In this document: piece after piece, positions 1 to 6,467 of the stretch | How positions within the stretch are numbered: the stretch's first letter is position 1 | Layout of the letters: each line of letters begins with the position of its first letter | Source: Candidatus Brevibacterium intestinigallinarum | Lineage (GTDB): Bacteria > Actinomycetota > Actinomycetes > Actinomycetales > Brevibacteriaceae | Assembly: GCA_019117325.1 (NCBI GenBank) | Contig: DWZY01000290.1 | Coordinates: 1-10,012 of the forward strand | Direction: 5' to 3' | DNA length: 10,012 bases | Translations under genes and position numbers: made by a program | The notes under the pieces: model-generated | The model's database searches: none | What the model was told of the DNA's origin: nothing | The model's input: the letters and a program-made list of their open reading frames with translations, nothing else

Positions 1-304
1 TGCCGCCGTTCAGCTCGAGCGTCACCTGCTGGTTGGGCAGAGCCTTCGAGATATCTGCCAGGAGACGGCCGGAGACGAGGAACGTGCCGGGGGCCTCGAC
101 CTCAGCGCTGAACTCCGTGCGCGAGGAGACCTCGTAGTCGAAGACCGCCAGGCGGACCGTGCCGTCGGACTCCGCCGTGATGAGCACGCCGGTGAGGACG
201 GGGGTCGCGGGTCGCTGGGGCAGCGCCTTGGTCGTCCAGGTGACAGCTTCAGCGAGCACGTCGCGCTCGACTCGGAACTTCACTTGCTCGGATGCTGCGT
301 TCAC
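1..304 (-). CDS. dnaN: DNA polymerase III beta subunit (sliding clamp), 5' end only
   Basis: This is the N-terminal ~101 residues of the beta sliding clamp, which encircles DNA and tethers the replicative polymerase; the rest runs off the left edge. The translation reads MNAASEQVKFRVERDVLAEA, followed by segments typical of clamp domain 1: LPQRPATPVLTGVLI, FDYEVSSRTEF and VSGRLLADISKALPN. Actinobacterial DnaN usually begins near M-KFRVERD. I chose the GTG at 304-302 because AGGAG lies four bases upstream; the in-frame GTG at 283-281 would give the canonical MKFRVERD but has no ribosome binding site. The gene is co-directional with dnaA, separated by about 540 bp, the usual dnaA-dnaN order. 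Family assignment is firm; only the exact start is uncertain. Confidence 0.95.
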   Translation of the reverse strand, partial: MNAASEQVKFRVERDVLAEAVTWTTKALPQRPATPVLTGVLITAESDGTVRLAVFDYEVSSRTEFSAEVEAPGTFLVSGRLLADISKALPNQQVTLELNGG

Positions 305-388
305 GACACTCCTGCGGTTCGCACGGGGACCTCTGGTGCGCGGAAGCCTGTCGCTGGGACCCGCGGACAGGCGGCCGGGCAGGAATGC

Positions 389-394
389 ACTCTA
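389..394 (-). promoter_or_regulatory. Possible -10 element for dnaN
   Basis: Read on the minus strand, TAGAGT sits about 85 bases upstream of the dnaN start and fits the TANNNT pattern of a housekeeping -10 element. No convincing -35 hexamer lies 16-18 bases further upstream, so this is a weak candidate based on sequence resemblance only. Confidence 0.25.
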
Positions 395-820
395 CCCCAC
401 GGTCAGGATGCGGCGCACCGAGTGCGAGTGCTCACCGGCGTGGAACGTTGACATCCTCCACCCGGCATGATCACCGATGTTCGATTCGCTCCACGGGCAG
501 TGTGCATGTCTGCACACCCGCAGTCGTGCGAGAAGTGAATGACATGGTCGAGCTCGATGCAGTGCGCGGTCAGCCGAAGAAGGATCGTTGAGTGAATAGA
601 GTTCTCAGTAGTAGGTCCTGTGGAACCTGTGGATGGATCCGCTCCCGCCGCGGAATCACGCGGCAGGAGGGCTCTGCACCGCCGTGGATGCACTGTGCAT
701 GCAGCGGGGACCGCCGGTGCACGGATGTGTAATGACATCGATGTGACCCACAGGCGTCACCAGGCCGACGTGCGTCCGTCCCCGTCGCGGTCCACGGCCC
801 ATGCGGCGTTTCCCACAGAG

Positions 821-829
821 TTGTCCACA
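821..829 (+). promoter_or_regulatory. Perfect DnaA box
   Basis: TTGTCCACA matches the high-GC actinobacterial DnaA box exactly and lies 18 bp beyond the dnaA stop codon. It is the only perfect copy I found in the two regions flanking dnaA; a degenerate box (TTTCCCACA) lies just beside it at 809-817. Confidence 0.75.
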
Positions 830-846
830 CCTGTGTATTCATCGTT

Positions 847-2607
847 TCAGAGTCGATGCTGCTGTTTGATGCGGTTCGTGAGTTCCGTGACCTGGGTGTA
901 GAGCGTGCGTCGCTCCGCCATCTGCGTCTTGATCTTCTTATTCGCGTGCATGACCGTCGTGTGGTCGCGACCACCGAATTCCTGCCCGATCTTGGGCAGC
1001 GACAGATCGGTGAGCTCGCGGCACAGGTACATCGCGATCTGCCGGGCGGTCGTGAGCGTGCGCGAGCGGCTGCCGCTCTGCAGATCCTCGATCGAGAGGG
1101 AGAAGTAGGCCGCGGTCTGCCCCATGATGTCCGCCGCCGTGATCTCCGGGGTGTCGTCCTGGACGATGAAGTCCTTGAGGACCGTCTCCGCCAGGCCCAC
1201 GTCGATGACCTGGTCGTTCAGGTTGGCGAAGGCAGTCACGCGGATGAGCGCGCCCTCCAGCTCGCGGATGTTCGACGAGACCCGGCTGGCGATGTACTCG
1301 AGCACTTCCGACGGGACATCGAGGCGGTCCGTGAACGCCTTGTTCCGCAGAATCGCGAAGCGCGTCTCCAGGTCCGGCGGCTGGACGTCCGTCAGCAGGC
1401 CCCACTCGAAGCGCGAGCGCAGCCGCTCCTCGAAGCCCTTGAGCATCTTGGGCGGGTGATCCGCCGTGATGACGACCTGCTTGTCCTCGTTGTGCAGCGC
1501 GTTGAAGGTGTGGAAGAACTCCTCGATCGTCGCGTCCTTGCCCTGCAGGAACTGGATGTCGTCGATCATGAGGATGTCGATCTCGCGGTAGCGCCGCTGG
1601 AACGCCGGCCGCAGCGTGTTCGAGGTCGTCTGCGACCCGACCGTGTTGATGAAGTCGTTGACGAACTCCTCGCTGGACACGTACCGGACGCGGATCGCCG
1701 GGTAGAGCTGCTGCGAGTAGTGGCCGATCGCGTGGAGCAGGTGGGTCTTGCCCAGGCCCGAGTCCCCGTAGATGAAGAGGGGGTTGTACGCCTTCGCCGG
1801 CGACTCCGCGACGGCGAAGGCCGCCGCGTGGGCGAACCGGTTGGAGGCGCCCACGACGAACGCGTCGAAGGTGTACTTGGGGTTGAGGAGGCTCGTCGAG
1901 CTCTCGCCGTCCGGTCCGTGCGGGGCCGGGGTCCCGGTGTGCGAGAAGGGCGCGGGGGCACCGGGTGCGGACGGGGGCGTGGCCGCCCACCGCTGGGGGG
2001 CGCTGCCGTGGCCCAGGTCCGGTTCGGTTCCCAGCAGGTCCCCAGCCGCCGAGGCGGGGGCCGGGTTCGCGGGAGCGGCCGCCTCGGCCTCGCGCGCGGC
2101 TGCCGCGGGGGCGGAGCCCGCCGGTGCGACCGTGGATTCGGCGGGCGGGGCGCTCATGGCGGCCGCGGCTCCGGCGGACCCGATCGCGGCGTCCGCGAGC
2201 GAGTCGAGCGCGTCGACGACGGGAGGTGCTGCGGTCGGGGGCACAGCGGCGGGTGCGGCGGCCTGTTGCGGGGAGGGGGCCACCCTTGCGGGCGGCGGGC
2301 CGCCGTCCTCGGGACCTGCGGTGACGGTGGCAGGTTCTGTGAGTGCGGCGCCCACCGCGATGGCAAGGGTCACCTCGTGTCCGACGAGGTTGCCGATCTC
2401 ACGTGTGATGGGCTCGCGCAGATCAGTCTCGAGGTGCTTCCGGTGCAGTTCCGAGGGCGCGGCCAGCACATAGATCGAGTCGCCGATCATCCCCTTGGGC
2501 ATCGCGCCGGCCAGGAATCCCTTCTGCTGATTCAGGATCGAGGGGTCGTTCAGCAGATTCGTGAGGACTGAGGTCCAGATCTGCTCCGGATCGTGCGTCG
2601 ACTCCAT
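847..2607 (-). CDS. dnaA: Chromosomal replication initiator protein DnaA
   Basis: DnaA is the AAA+ ATPase that binds DnaA boxes, melts the origin and loads the helicase. The chosen product is 586 aa. Domain I is about residues 1-85 (DPEQIWTSVLTNLL). Domain II is a long Ala/Pro-rich linker, roughly 90-235. Domain III has Walker A GDSGLGKT at 281-288, Walker B ILMIDD at 345-350 and the arginine-finger region LRSRF at 396-400. Domain IV ends with the DNA-binding signature GGRDHTTVMHA at 545-555. I chose the ATG at 2607-2605 because GGGAGG precedes it by six bases. The frame stays open upstream to 2727, through DnaA-box DNA, and an in-frame ATG at 2634-2632 with a weaker GGGGA is an alternative start. 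Boxes just upstream suggest autoregulation (inferred). Confidence 0.97.
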   Translation of the reverse strand: MESTHDPEQIWTSVLTNLLNDPSILNQQKGFLAGAMPKGMIGDSIYVLAAPSELHRKHLETDLREPITREIGNLVGHEVTLAIAVGAALTEPATVTAGPEDGGPPPARVAPSPQQAAAPAAVPPTAAPPVVDALDSLADAAIGSAGAAAAMSAPPAESTVAPAGSAPAAAAREAEAAAPANPAPASAAGDLLGTEPDLGHGSAPQRWAATPPSAPGAPAPFSHTGTPAPHGPDGESSTSLLNPKYTFDAFVVGASNRFAHAAAFAVAESPAKAYNPLFIYGDSGLGKTHLLHAIGHYSQQLYPAIRVRYVSSEEFVNDFINTVGSQTTSNTLRPAFQRRYREIDILMIDDIQFLQGKDATIEEFFHTFNALHNEDKQVVITADHPPKMLKGFEERLRSRFEWGLLTDVQPPDLETRFAILRNKAFTDRLDVPSEVLEYIASRVSSNIRELEGALIRVTAFANLNDQVIDVGLAETVLKDFIVQDDTPEITAADIMGQTAAYFSLSIEDLQSGSRSRTLTTARQIAMYLCRELTDLSLPKIGQEFGGRDHTTVMHANKKIKTQMAERRTLYTQVTELTNRIKQQHRL

Positions 2608-2652
2608 CCTCGTCCTCCCATGGCCAGCGTTCATGTCATTCCCCAGCGCCCG

Positions 2653-2817
2653 TTGCCCACATCTGTGGATCGAAGCCCGAATGACGTCCACACAGTTTTC
2701 CACAGAATGTGCATGCAGACCACGCAAGGCGCGGAATCATCCACATCAGTGGACAAACGTGTGGAAATCACATCCGTGTCGTTTGTGGACCGGCTTGTTC
2801 ACCGCTGCTGTGAACAA
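2653..2817. other. oriC: DnaA-box cluster upstream of dnaA, candidate oriC (second half)
   Basis: About ten DnaA-box-like 9-mers occur within 165 bp. Forward: TTGCCCACA (2653), ACGTCCACA (2684), TTTTCCACA (2696), TCATCCACA (2737), TTGTTCACC (2795). Reverse orientation as read on the plus strand: TGTGGATCG (2664), AGTGGACAA (2748), TGTGGAAAT (2760), TGTGGACCG (2784), TGTGAACAA (2809). Each differs from TTRTCCACA by one or two positions, which is typical of high-GC origins with many weak boxes. The cluster lies between dnaA and its divergent neighbour rpmH, so it could be part of a bipartite origin, an operator through which DnaA controls its own gene, or both. No perfect box was found here. 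Confidence 0.65.
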
Positions 2818-2919
2818 CTCTGTGCACGGTGCATGTCACTCGCTGTTCGCCCTCCGTTCGCACGCAGGTCGCTGGTGCGTGACGTGCGTGACATGCGGCG
2901 GCGGGGCGCCTTTCCCGGT

Positions 2920-2948
2920 TTGACCGCCCTCTGCGGTCGCCCTACGAT
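2920..2948 (+). promoter_or_regulatory. Promoter for the rpmH operon
   Basis: TTGACC at 2920-2925 and TACGAT at 2943-2948 are separated by exactly 17 bp, a near-ideal housekeeping sigma-factor promoter. It points toward rpmH and predicts a start near 2955, giving a leader of about 185 nt. It lies outside the DnaA-box cluster. This is the best promoter I can see in the window. Confidence 0.7.
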
Positions 2949-2984
2949 GGAGTGTCCTGTGTTGCGGGTCCATGCCCCGGTATG

Positions 2985-3047
2985 TGCGCACTTCCCCGTG
3001 TTCCCCTCGACGCAGGAGTGGCGATCGGACGACTCCATCAGTGCGCA
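2985..3047 (+). other. Possible stem in the rpmH 5' leader
   Basis: TGCGCACT at 2985-2992 is perfectly complementary to AGTGCGCA at 3040-3047. Nested inside, GGAGT at 3016-3020 can pair with ACTCC at 3032-3036. Together they could fold into a branched leader structure in the transcript from the promoter at 2920-2948. I recognise no known riboswitch or leader class, and the outer loop is long, so this is tentative. Confidence 0.3.
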
Positions 3048-3097
3048 GAAGCGATGAGCTCGGTGGTTCGGCCTGCCCCGCCGCAACTGGAACCGCA

Positions 3098-3120
3098 GTC
3101 GGCAGCACCCGCTGCCTGAC
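3098..3120 (+). other. Stem-loop just upstream of rpmH
   Basis: GGCAGC at 3101-3106 pairs perfectly with GCTGCC at 3111-3116 around a four-base loop (ACCC). The stem can extend with GTC/GAC across a one-base bulge. It ends about 20 bases before the rpmH start and 10 bases before its ribosome binding site, so it could influence translation or attenuate transcription. There is no following U-run, so it does not look like a classic terminator. Confidence 0.35.
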
Positions 3121-3140
3121 GACGATCGATGGAGCAAGAA

Positions 3141-3278
3141 GTGAGCAAGCATACTTTCCAGCCCAACACCCGCAAGCGCGCCAAGACGCACGGCTTCCGC
3201 CAGCGCATGAGCACCCGCGCGGGTCGCGCGATCCTGGCCGGTCGTCGCCGCAAGGGACGCCGCGCGCTGACGGCCTGA
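3141..3278 (+). CDS. rpmH: 50S ribosomal protein L34
   Basis: L34 is a small basic protein of the large ribosomal subunit that binds 23S rRNA. The product is 45 aa, a normal length, and reads MSKHTFQPNTRKRAKTHGFR, then QRMSTRAGRAILAGRRRKGR, ending RALTA. This contains the L34 hallmarks TFQPNTRKRAKTHGFR and GRAILAGRRRKGR. I chose the GTG at 3141, preceded by GGAG with six bases between; the in-frame ATG at 3129 overlaps that ribosome binding site and has none of its own. It is the first gene of the rpmH-rnpA-yidD-yidC block and is served by the promoter at 2920-2948. Confidence 0.97.
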   Translation: MSKHTFQPNTRKRAKTHGFRQRMSTRAGRAILAGRRRKGRRALTA

Positions 3279-3300
3279 TCGCTCGCAGCGACGGCCTGCC

Positions 3301-3669
3301 GTGCTGCCTCGTGAGAACAGGCTCCGCGACCCGGTCGACTTCCGCACCGCCTTCCGGACGGGCGTGAAGGGGACCAGCGGACATGCACTCGCGCACCTGG
3401 TGCGCACCCGCGAATCCCACGCCCCGCGCGTGGGATTCGTCGTTTCCAAGGCAGTGGGCAATGCCGTCACGCGCAACCTCGTGAAGCGGCGGGCTCGAGC
3501 CTGGGCCGCGGAGCACCTGCGGGAGATGGCGGACGGCGAGCTCCTCGTCATCCGGGCGCTGCCGGCGGCGGCCGACGCGGACCATCCGACCCTCGTGAAG
3601 TCCCTCGACCGAGCGCTGGCACGGGCCAGGAAGCGACTGCCGGCGGAGGAGTCCGATGCGCGCGGGTGA
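3301..3669 (+). CDS. rnpA: Ribonuclease P protein component
   Basis: RnpA is the protein subunit of RNase P and helps the catalytic RNA remove 5' leaders from tRNA precursors. The product is 122 aa, typical for the family. It opens LPRENRLRDPVDFRTAFRTG and holds the signature VGFVVSKAVGNAVTRNLVKRR at about 44-64, whose RNxxKRR helix contacts RNA. The start is GTG at 3301, 22 bases after the rpmH stop. No good ribosome binding site precedes it, so translational coupling to rpmH is likely (inferred). Its 3' end overlaps yidD by 14 bases. The rpmH-rnpA pairing is nearly universal in bacteria. Confidence 0.96.
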   Translation: MLPRENRLRDPVDFRTAFRTGVKGTSGHALAHLVRTRESHAPRVGFVVSKAVGNAVTRNLVKRRARAWAAEHLREMADGELLVIRALPAAADADHPTLVKSLDRALARARKRLPAEESDARG

Positions 3670-4021
3670 GGACACGGAGTCGTCGCTGCCCCCGATGCCC
3701 GCCGGCGGTGCCGCACGGTTCTGGCACATCCTGCGGATCGCGCCGCGCATGCCCTTCGTGTGGTTCATGCGCGCCTACCGACGGGTGGTCTCGCCGCTGT
3801 ACGGCGATGTCTGTCGGTACTATCCCAGCTGCTCCAAGTACGCTCTCGATGCGTTCGAGGTGAAGGGTGCCGTCCGCGGGAGCTTCATGGCGGCCTGGCG
3901 CGTGCTGCGGTGCAACCCCTTCTCACGCGGCGGCGTCGACCACGTGGAGGGCTCCGTGCTCCAGAGGCGCAGCGCCCTCATCTGGGGGCCGGACGGCGCC
4001 TCCGACAATGGCAGAATGTAA
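3656..4021 (+). CDS. yidD: Membrane protein insertion efficiency factor YidD
   Basis: YidD is a small membrane-associated protein thought to assist YidC-dependent insertion of membrane proteins. The 121 aa product has the family core: a hydrophobic/amphipathic segment, then YRRVVSPL, then CRYYPSCSKYALDAF at about 53-67, and WRVLRCNPFSRGGVDHV at about 81-97. The conserved cysteines C53, C59 and C86 are all present. An N-terminal extension of about 25 residues precedes the core. The start is ATG 3656, inside the end of rnpA, with GGAGG six bases upstream, so the two genes are translationally linked. yidC follows after about 60 bp, matching the functional pairing. Confidence 0.93.
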   Translation: MRAGEDTESSLPPMPAGGAARFWHILRIAPRMPFVWFMRAYRRVVSPLYGDVCRYYPSCSKYALDAFEVKGAVRGSFMAAWRVLRCNPFSRGGVDHVEGSVLQRRSALIWGPDGASDNGRM

Positions 4022-4080
4022 GAGCGGTAAAGACTGACAAGGGCCCGGGGCGGACGACCGTGCGGGGCCGAGGAGAGTGA

Positions 4081-5052
4081 ATGGGCTTCTTCGATACGCT
4101 TCTCTACCCCCTGCAGTGGGTGGTTGCGTGGATCCTCGCACTGTTCCATGAGCTGCTGACGACCCTGGGGATGGACCCGGCGTTCGGCTTCACGTGGGTG
4201 CTGTCGATCGCAGGCCTCACGGTCGTGGTCCGAGGAGCGCTCGTTCCCCTCTTCGTGCGGCAGATCAAGTCGCAGCGCAAGATGCAGATGATCCAGCCGG
4301 AGCTGCAGAAGCTCCAGAAGAAGTACAAGGGCAAGAAGGATCAGTTCTCCCGCCAGGCGATGGTCGAGGAGCAGCAGGCGCTCTTCAAGAAGCACGGCAC
4401 CAGCCCCTTCGCCTCCTGCCTCCCGCTGCTCATCCAGATGCCCATCTTCCTGAGCCTGTTCCGCGTCATCAACAACGTGCCGCGCGTCGCCGCCGGCGAG
4501 ATCGACGCCGTGGGCGGTATGACCGTCGAGCTCGCGACCCAGATGGACTCCGCCTCCGTCTTCGGGATCCCGCTCTCCGCCACGTTCCTGACCGGTGACC
4601 TCAGCACGAAGCTGCTCACCGCGGTCCTCATCGTCATCATGGCCGGCACCCAGTTCTGGACCCAGCGCCAGATGATGACCAAGAACATGTCCGAGGCCGC
4701 GCTGGACAACCCGTTCATGCAGCAGCAGAAGATGATGCTCTACCTGATGCCGGTGGTCTTCGGCATCGGCGGCATCTACTTCCCGCTGGGTGTCCTCATC
4801 TACTGGCTCGTCTCGAACACGTGGACGATGGTGCAGCAGATGATCGTCATCCGCAGCATGCCGACCCCCGGATCGCAGGCCGAGCGCGACCTCATGGAGC
4901 GCCGTGCGCGGAAGGGCAAGTCGCCGCTGCCGGGCGCGCAGCCGATCGCGCTGGACGAGGACGAGGACGACGCCGCTGCGAAGAAGCAGAGCGGCCAGAG
5001 GCAGCAGCCGATGAGCGCCAAGCGCCAGAAGCAGAAGAAGCGGAAGAAGTGA
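4081..5052 (+). CDS. yidC: Membrane protein insertase YidC (Oxa1 family)
   Basis: YidC inserts and folds inner-membrane proteins, alone or with SecYEG. This 323 aa protein is the short Gram-positive form, without the large periplasmic domain of proteobacteria. Hydrophobic segments lie near 10-28, 38-59, 108-130, 178-195 and 219-255. The conserved core arginine is R51 (TVVVRGALVP). A charged cytoplasmic helical hairpin follows (about 60-105, QIKSQRKMQMIQPELQKLQK). The C-terminus has an acidic patch (LDEDEDD, about 291-297) and then a strongly basic tail (KRQKQKKRKK), likely ribosome-binding. The start is ATG 4081, preceded by GAGGAG. I see no lipoprotein signal cysteine at the N-terminus. Confidence 0.96.
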   Translation: MGFFDTLLYPLQWVVAWILALFHELLTTLGMDPAFGFTWVLSIAGLTVVVRGALVPLFVRQIKSQRKMQMIQPELQKLQKKYKGKKDQFSRQAMVEEQQALFKKHGTSPFASCLPLLIQMPIFLSLFRVINNVPRVAAGEIDAVGGMTVELATQMDSASVFGIPLSATFLTGDLSTKLLTAVLIVIMAGTQFWTQRQMMTKNMSEAALDNPFMQQQKMMLYLMPVVFGIGGIYFPLGVLIYWLVSNTWTMVQQMIVIRSMPTPGSQAERDLMERRARKGKSPLPGAQPIALDEDEDDAAAKKQSGQRQQPMSAKRQKQKKRKK

Positions 5053-5100
5053 CGTGCGCGGCCCGCGCCGCACGGATCCGCAGGACAGGGAGGAACGACG

Positions 5101-5694
5101 ATGAGTGAGTCGACGGAGACGACGACGGATCAGGCGACCGCGCAGGACGCGGACGCACCGGTCGACGCGGTCGCGAGTTCGCCCGCCGAGGACGGCACGG
5201 ACCAGGGCGGCGACCGCCGCAGCCGCACTCAGCTGCTCGAGGAGGAGGGCGACATCGCCGCCGACTACCTCGAGGAGCTCCTCGACATCGCGGACCTCGA
5301 CGGTGACATCGACATCGATGTGGCGGACGGCCGCGCGCAGGTCGCCATCGTGAACGAGGACGGCGGCGACGAGCTGGGCGCCCTGGTGGGACGCGATGGC
5401 CAGGTGCTCTCCGCCCTCCAGGAGCTCACGCGCCTGACGGTCCAGACCCAGACCGGGCAGCGCTCGTGGCTCATGCTCGACGTGGACGGCTTCCGCAATC
5501 GTCGCAAGGACGATCTGCGCCGTGTCGCAGAGAAGGCGATCGATGACGTCCGCACCGGTGGTGAGCCGGTCGCGCTGCGTGCGATGAACAGCTTCGAGCG
5601 CAAGGTCGTCCACGATGTCGTGGCGCAGGCGGGCATGCGGTCCGAGTCCGAGGGCGAGGGCGACCGCCGCCACGTCGTCGTGCACCCGGCGTGA
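5101..5694 (+). CDS. khpB: RNA-binding protein KhpB/Jag (KH-R3H domains)
   Basis: KhpB (also called Jag or EloR) is a cytoplasmic RNA-binding protein linked to cell elongation and post-transcriptional control in Gram-positives. The 197 aa product has an acidic low-complexity N-terminus (1-45), a KH domain (about 47-130, with the GxxG loop in LVGRDGQVLSAL at 96-107) and an R3H domain (about 131-195, with the R-x3-H pair R167/H171 in SFERKVVHDVV). It lacks the separate Jag N-terminal domain of Firmicutes homologues, as is usual in actinobacteria. The start is ATG 5101, with GGGAGG seven bases upstream. Its stop overlaps the rsmG start. Position next to yidC is conserved. Confidence 0.93.
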   Translation: MSESTETTTDQATAQDADAPVDAVASSPAEDGTDQGGDRRSRTQLLEEEGDIAADYLEELLDIADLDGDIDIDVADGRAQVAIVNEDGGDELGALVGRDGQVLSALQELTRLTVQTQTGQRSWLMLDVDGFRNRRKDDLRRVAEKAIDDVRTGGEPVALRAMNSFERKVVHDVVAQAGMRSESEGEGDRRHVVVHPA

Positions 5695-6383
5695 GCACGC
5701 CGGACGCGGTCGAGGGACCGCAGGACTGGGAGTCCGCCCCGCGCGAGGAGATCGATAGGGAGCTCGAGGAGCGCCCCGCACTTGCCCAGGAAGTCTTCGG
5801 TGACCGCCTGGAGCTGTCGGAGCGCTACGCGCAGCACCTGGCGACCACCGGTGTCGAGTGGGGCCTCATCGGCCCGCGCGAGCTGCCGCGGCTGTGGACC
5901 CGGCACATCCTCAACTGCGGCGTGGCCGCCTCGCTGCTGCACGAGGGCGATGTCGTGGGCGACATCGGCTCCGGTGCGGGTCTCCCCGGCATCCCGTGGG
6001 CACTGGCACGTCCTGACGCGTCCTTCGTCCTCATCGAGAGCATGGAGCGCCGGGTCGAATGGCTGCGCGACGTCGTCGACGATCTGGGCCTTGAGAACGT
6101 GCGGATCGTCCGCGCGCGGGTCGAGGACCTGGTCGACGAGGAGATCTTCACCGTTGTGACCGCGCGTGCGGTCAAGGCGATGACGACGCTCATCGAGTGG
6201 GCGGTGCCGATCCTCGGACCGGAGGGTCGGATCCTCGCGATCAAGGGTGCCTCGGTCGATGCGGAGCTGGAGAAGGCCGCGCGGATCATCCGCAAGCGCA
6301 GGCTCTCCGGACCCACTATCCATTCCCTGGGCGGGGACGATCTCCCCACGCCCACGACAGTGGTGGAGCTGCGCCGCGGCTGA
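5691..6383 (+). CDS. rsmG: 16S rRNA (guanine-N7)-methyltransferase RsmG (GidB)
   Basis: RsmG uses S-adenosylmethionine to methylate N7 of G527 (E. coli numbering) in 16S rRNA; loss gives low-level streptomycin resistance in several bacteria. The 230 aa product has the family segment ELPRLWTRHILNCGV at about 64-78. The SAM-binding glycine-rich loop is VVGDIGSGAGLPGIP at 88-102, and the ESMERR and TARAV (157-161) blocks follow. The start GTG 5691 overlaps the khpB stop in a GTGA arrangement, so translation is coupled. A gap of about 84 bp separates it from parA. Family assignment is firm. Confidence 0.95.
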   Translation: MSTPDAVEGPQDWESAPREEIDRELEERPALAQEVFGDRLELSERYAQHLATTGVEWGLIGPRELPRLWTRHILNCGVAASLLHEGDVVGDIGSGAGLPGIPWALARPDASFVLIESMERRVEWLRDVVDDLGLENVRIVRARVEDLVDEEIFTVVTARAVKAMTTLIEWAVPILGPEGRILAIKGASVDAELEKAARIIRKRRLSGPTIHSLGGDDLPTPTTVVELRRG

Positions 6384-6420
6384 TCGGGCGGGCCTCCCGG
6401 GCTGAGTCCACTGGTGCACG

Positions 6421-6426
6421 TAGACT
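6421..6426 (+). promoter_or_regulatory. Possible -10 element for parAB
   Basis: TAGACT lies 42 bases upstream of the parA start, in the only sizeable gap after rsmG, and fits TANNNT. I see no good -35 hexamer at the expected distance, so parA may instead be read from upstream. Weak candidate. Confidence 0.25.
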
Positions 6427-6467
6427 GTCCCAGTACCCCCAGATTCAGCGATCGTGGAGTGTCCCAC

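Larger units (their letters stand above)
305..846. other. oriC: dnaA-dnaN intergenic region, candidate oriC (first half)
   Basis: This ~540 bp stretch between dnaA and dnaN holds no credible gene; the open frames crossing it match nothing I recognise. It carries DnaA-box-like 9-mers: TTGTCCACA at 821-829 (perfect actinobacterial consensus), TTTCCCACA at 809-817, and reverse-orientation TGTGGATGG at 628-636 and TGTGGAACC at 619-627. An AT-richer patch lies near 583-613. The dnaA-dnaN gap is the established origin in Streptomyces and Mycobacterium, so position supports oriC. However, the box count here is low compared with the other side of dnaA, and the origin may use both flanks. Exact limits cannot be set from sequence alone. 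Confidence 0.6.
2608..3140. other. Divergent dnaA-rpmH intergenic region
   Basis: This 533 bp gap separates the divergent genes dnaA and rpmH and holds no credible gene. The dnaA-proximal part carries the DnaA-box cluster. The rpmH-proximal part carries a promoter at 2920-2948 and a leader of about 185 nt with possible stem-loops. I could not find a confident minus-strand promoter for dnaA among the boxes. Confidence 0.7.

Noticed and set aside
856..2571. A 571-codon plus-strand open frame
   Set aside because: It is the reverse shadow of dnaA, with low-complexity Arg/Gly/Val translation.
4185..4198. A parS-like GCTTCACGTGGGTG in yidC
   Set aside because: It has three mismatches in the 14-bp core, including outer positions on both sides; likely chance.
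3820..5781. A 653-codon minus-strand open frame
   Set aside because: It lies antisense to yidD, yidC and khpB, and its translation is a repetitive Arg/Leu/His/Asp-rich pattern typical of the reverse of high-GC genes.
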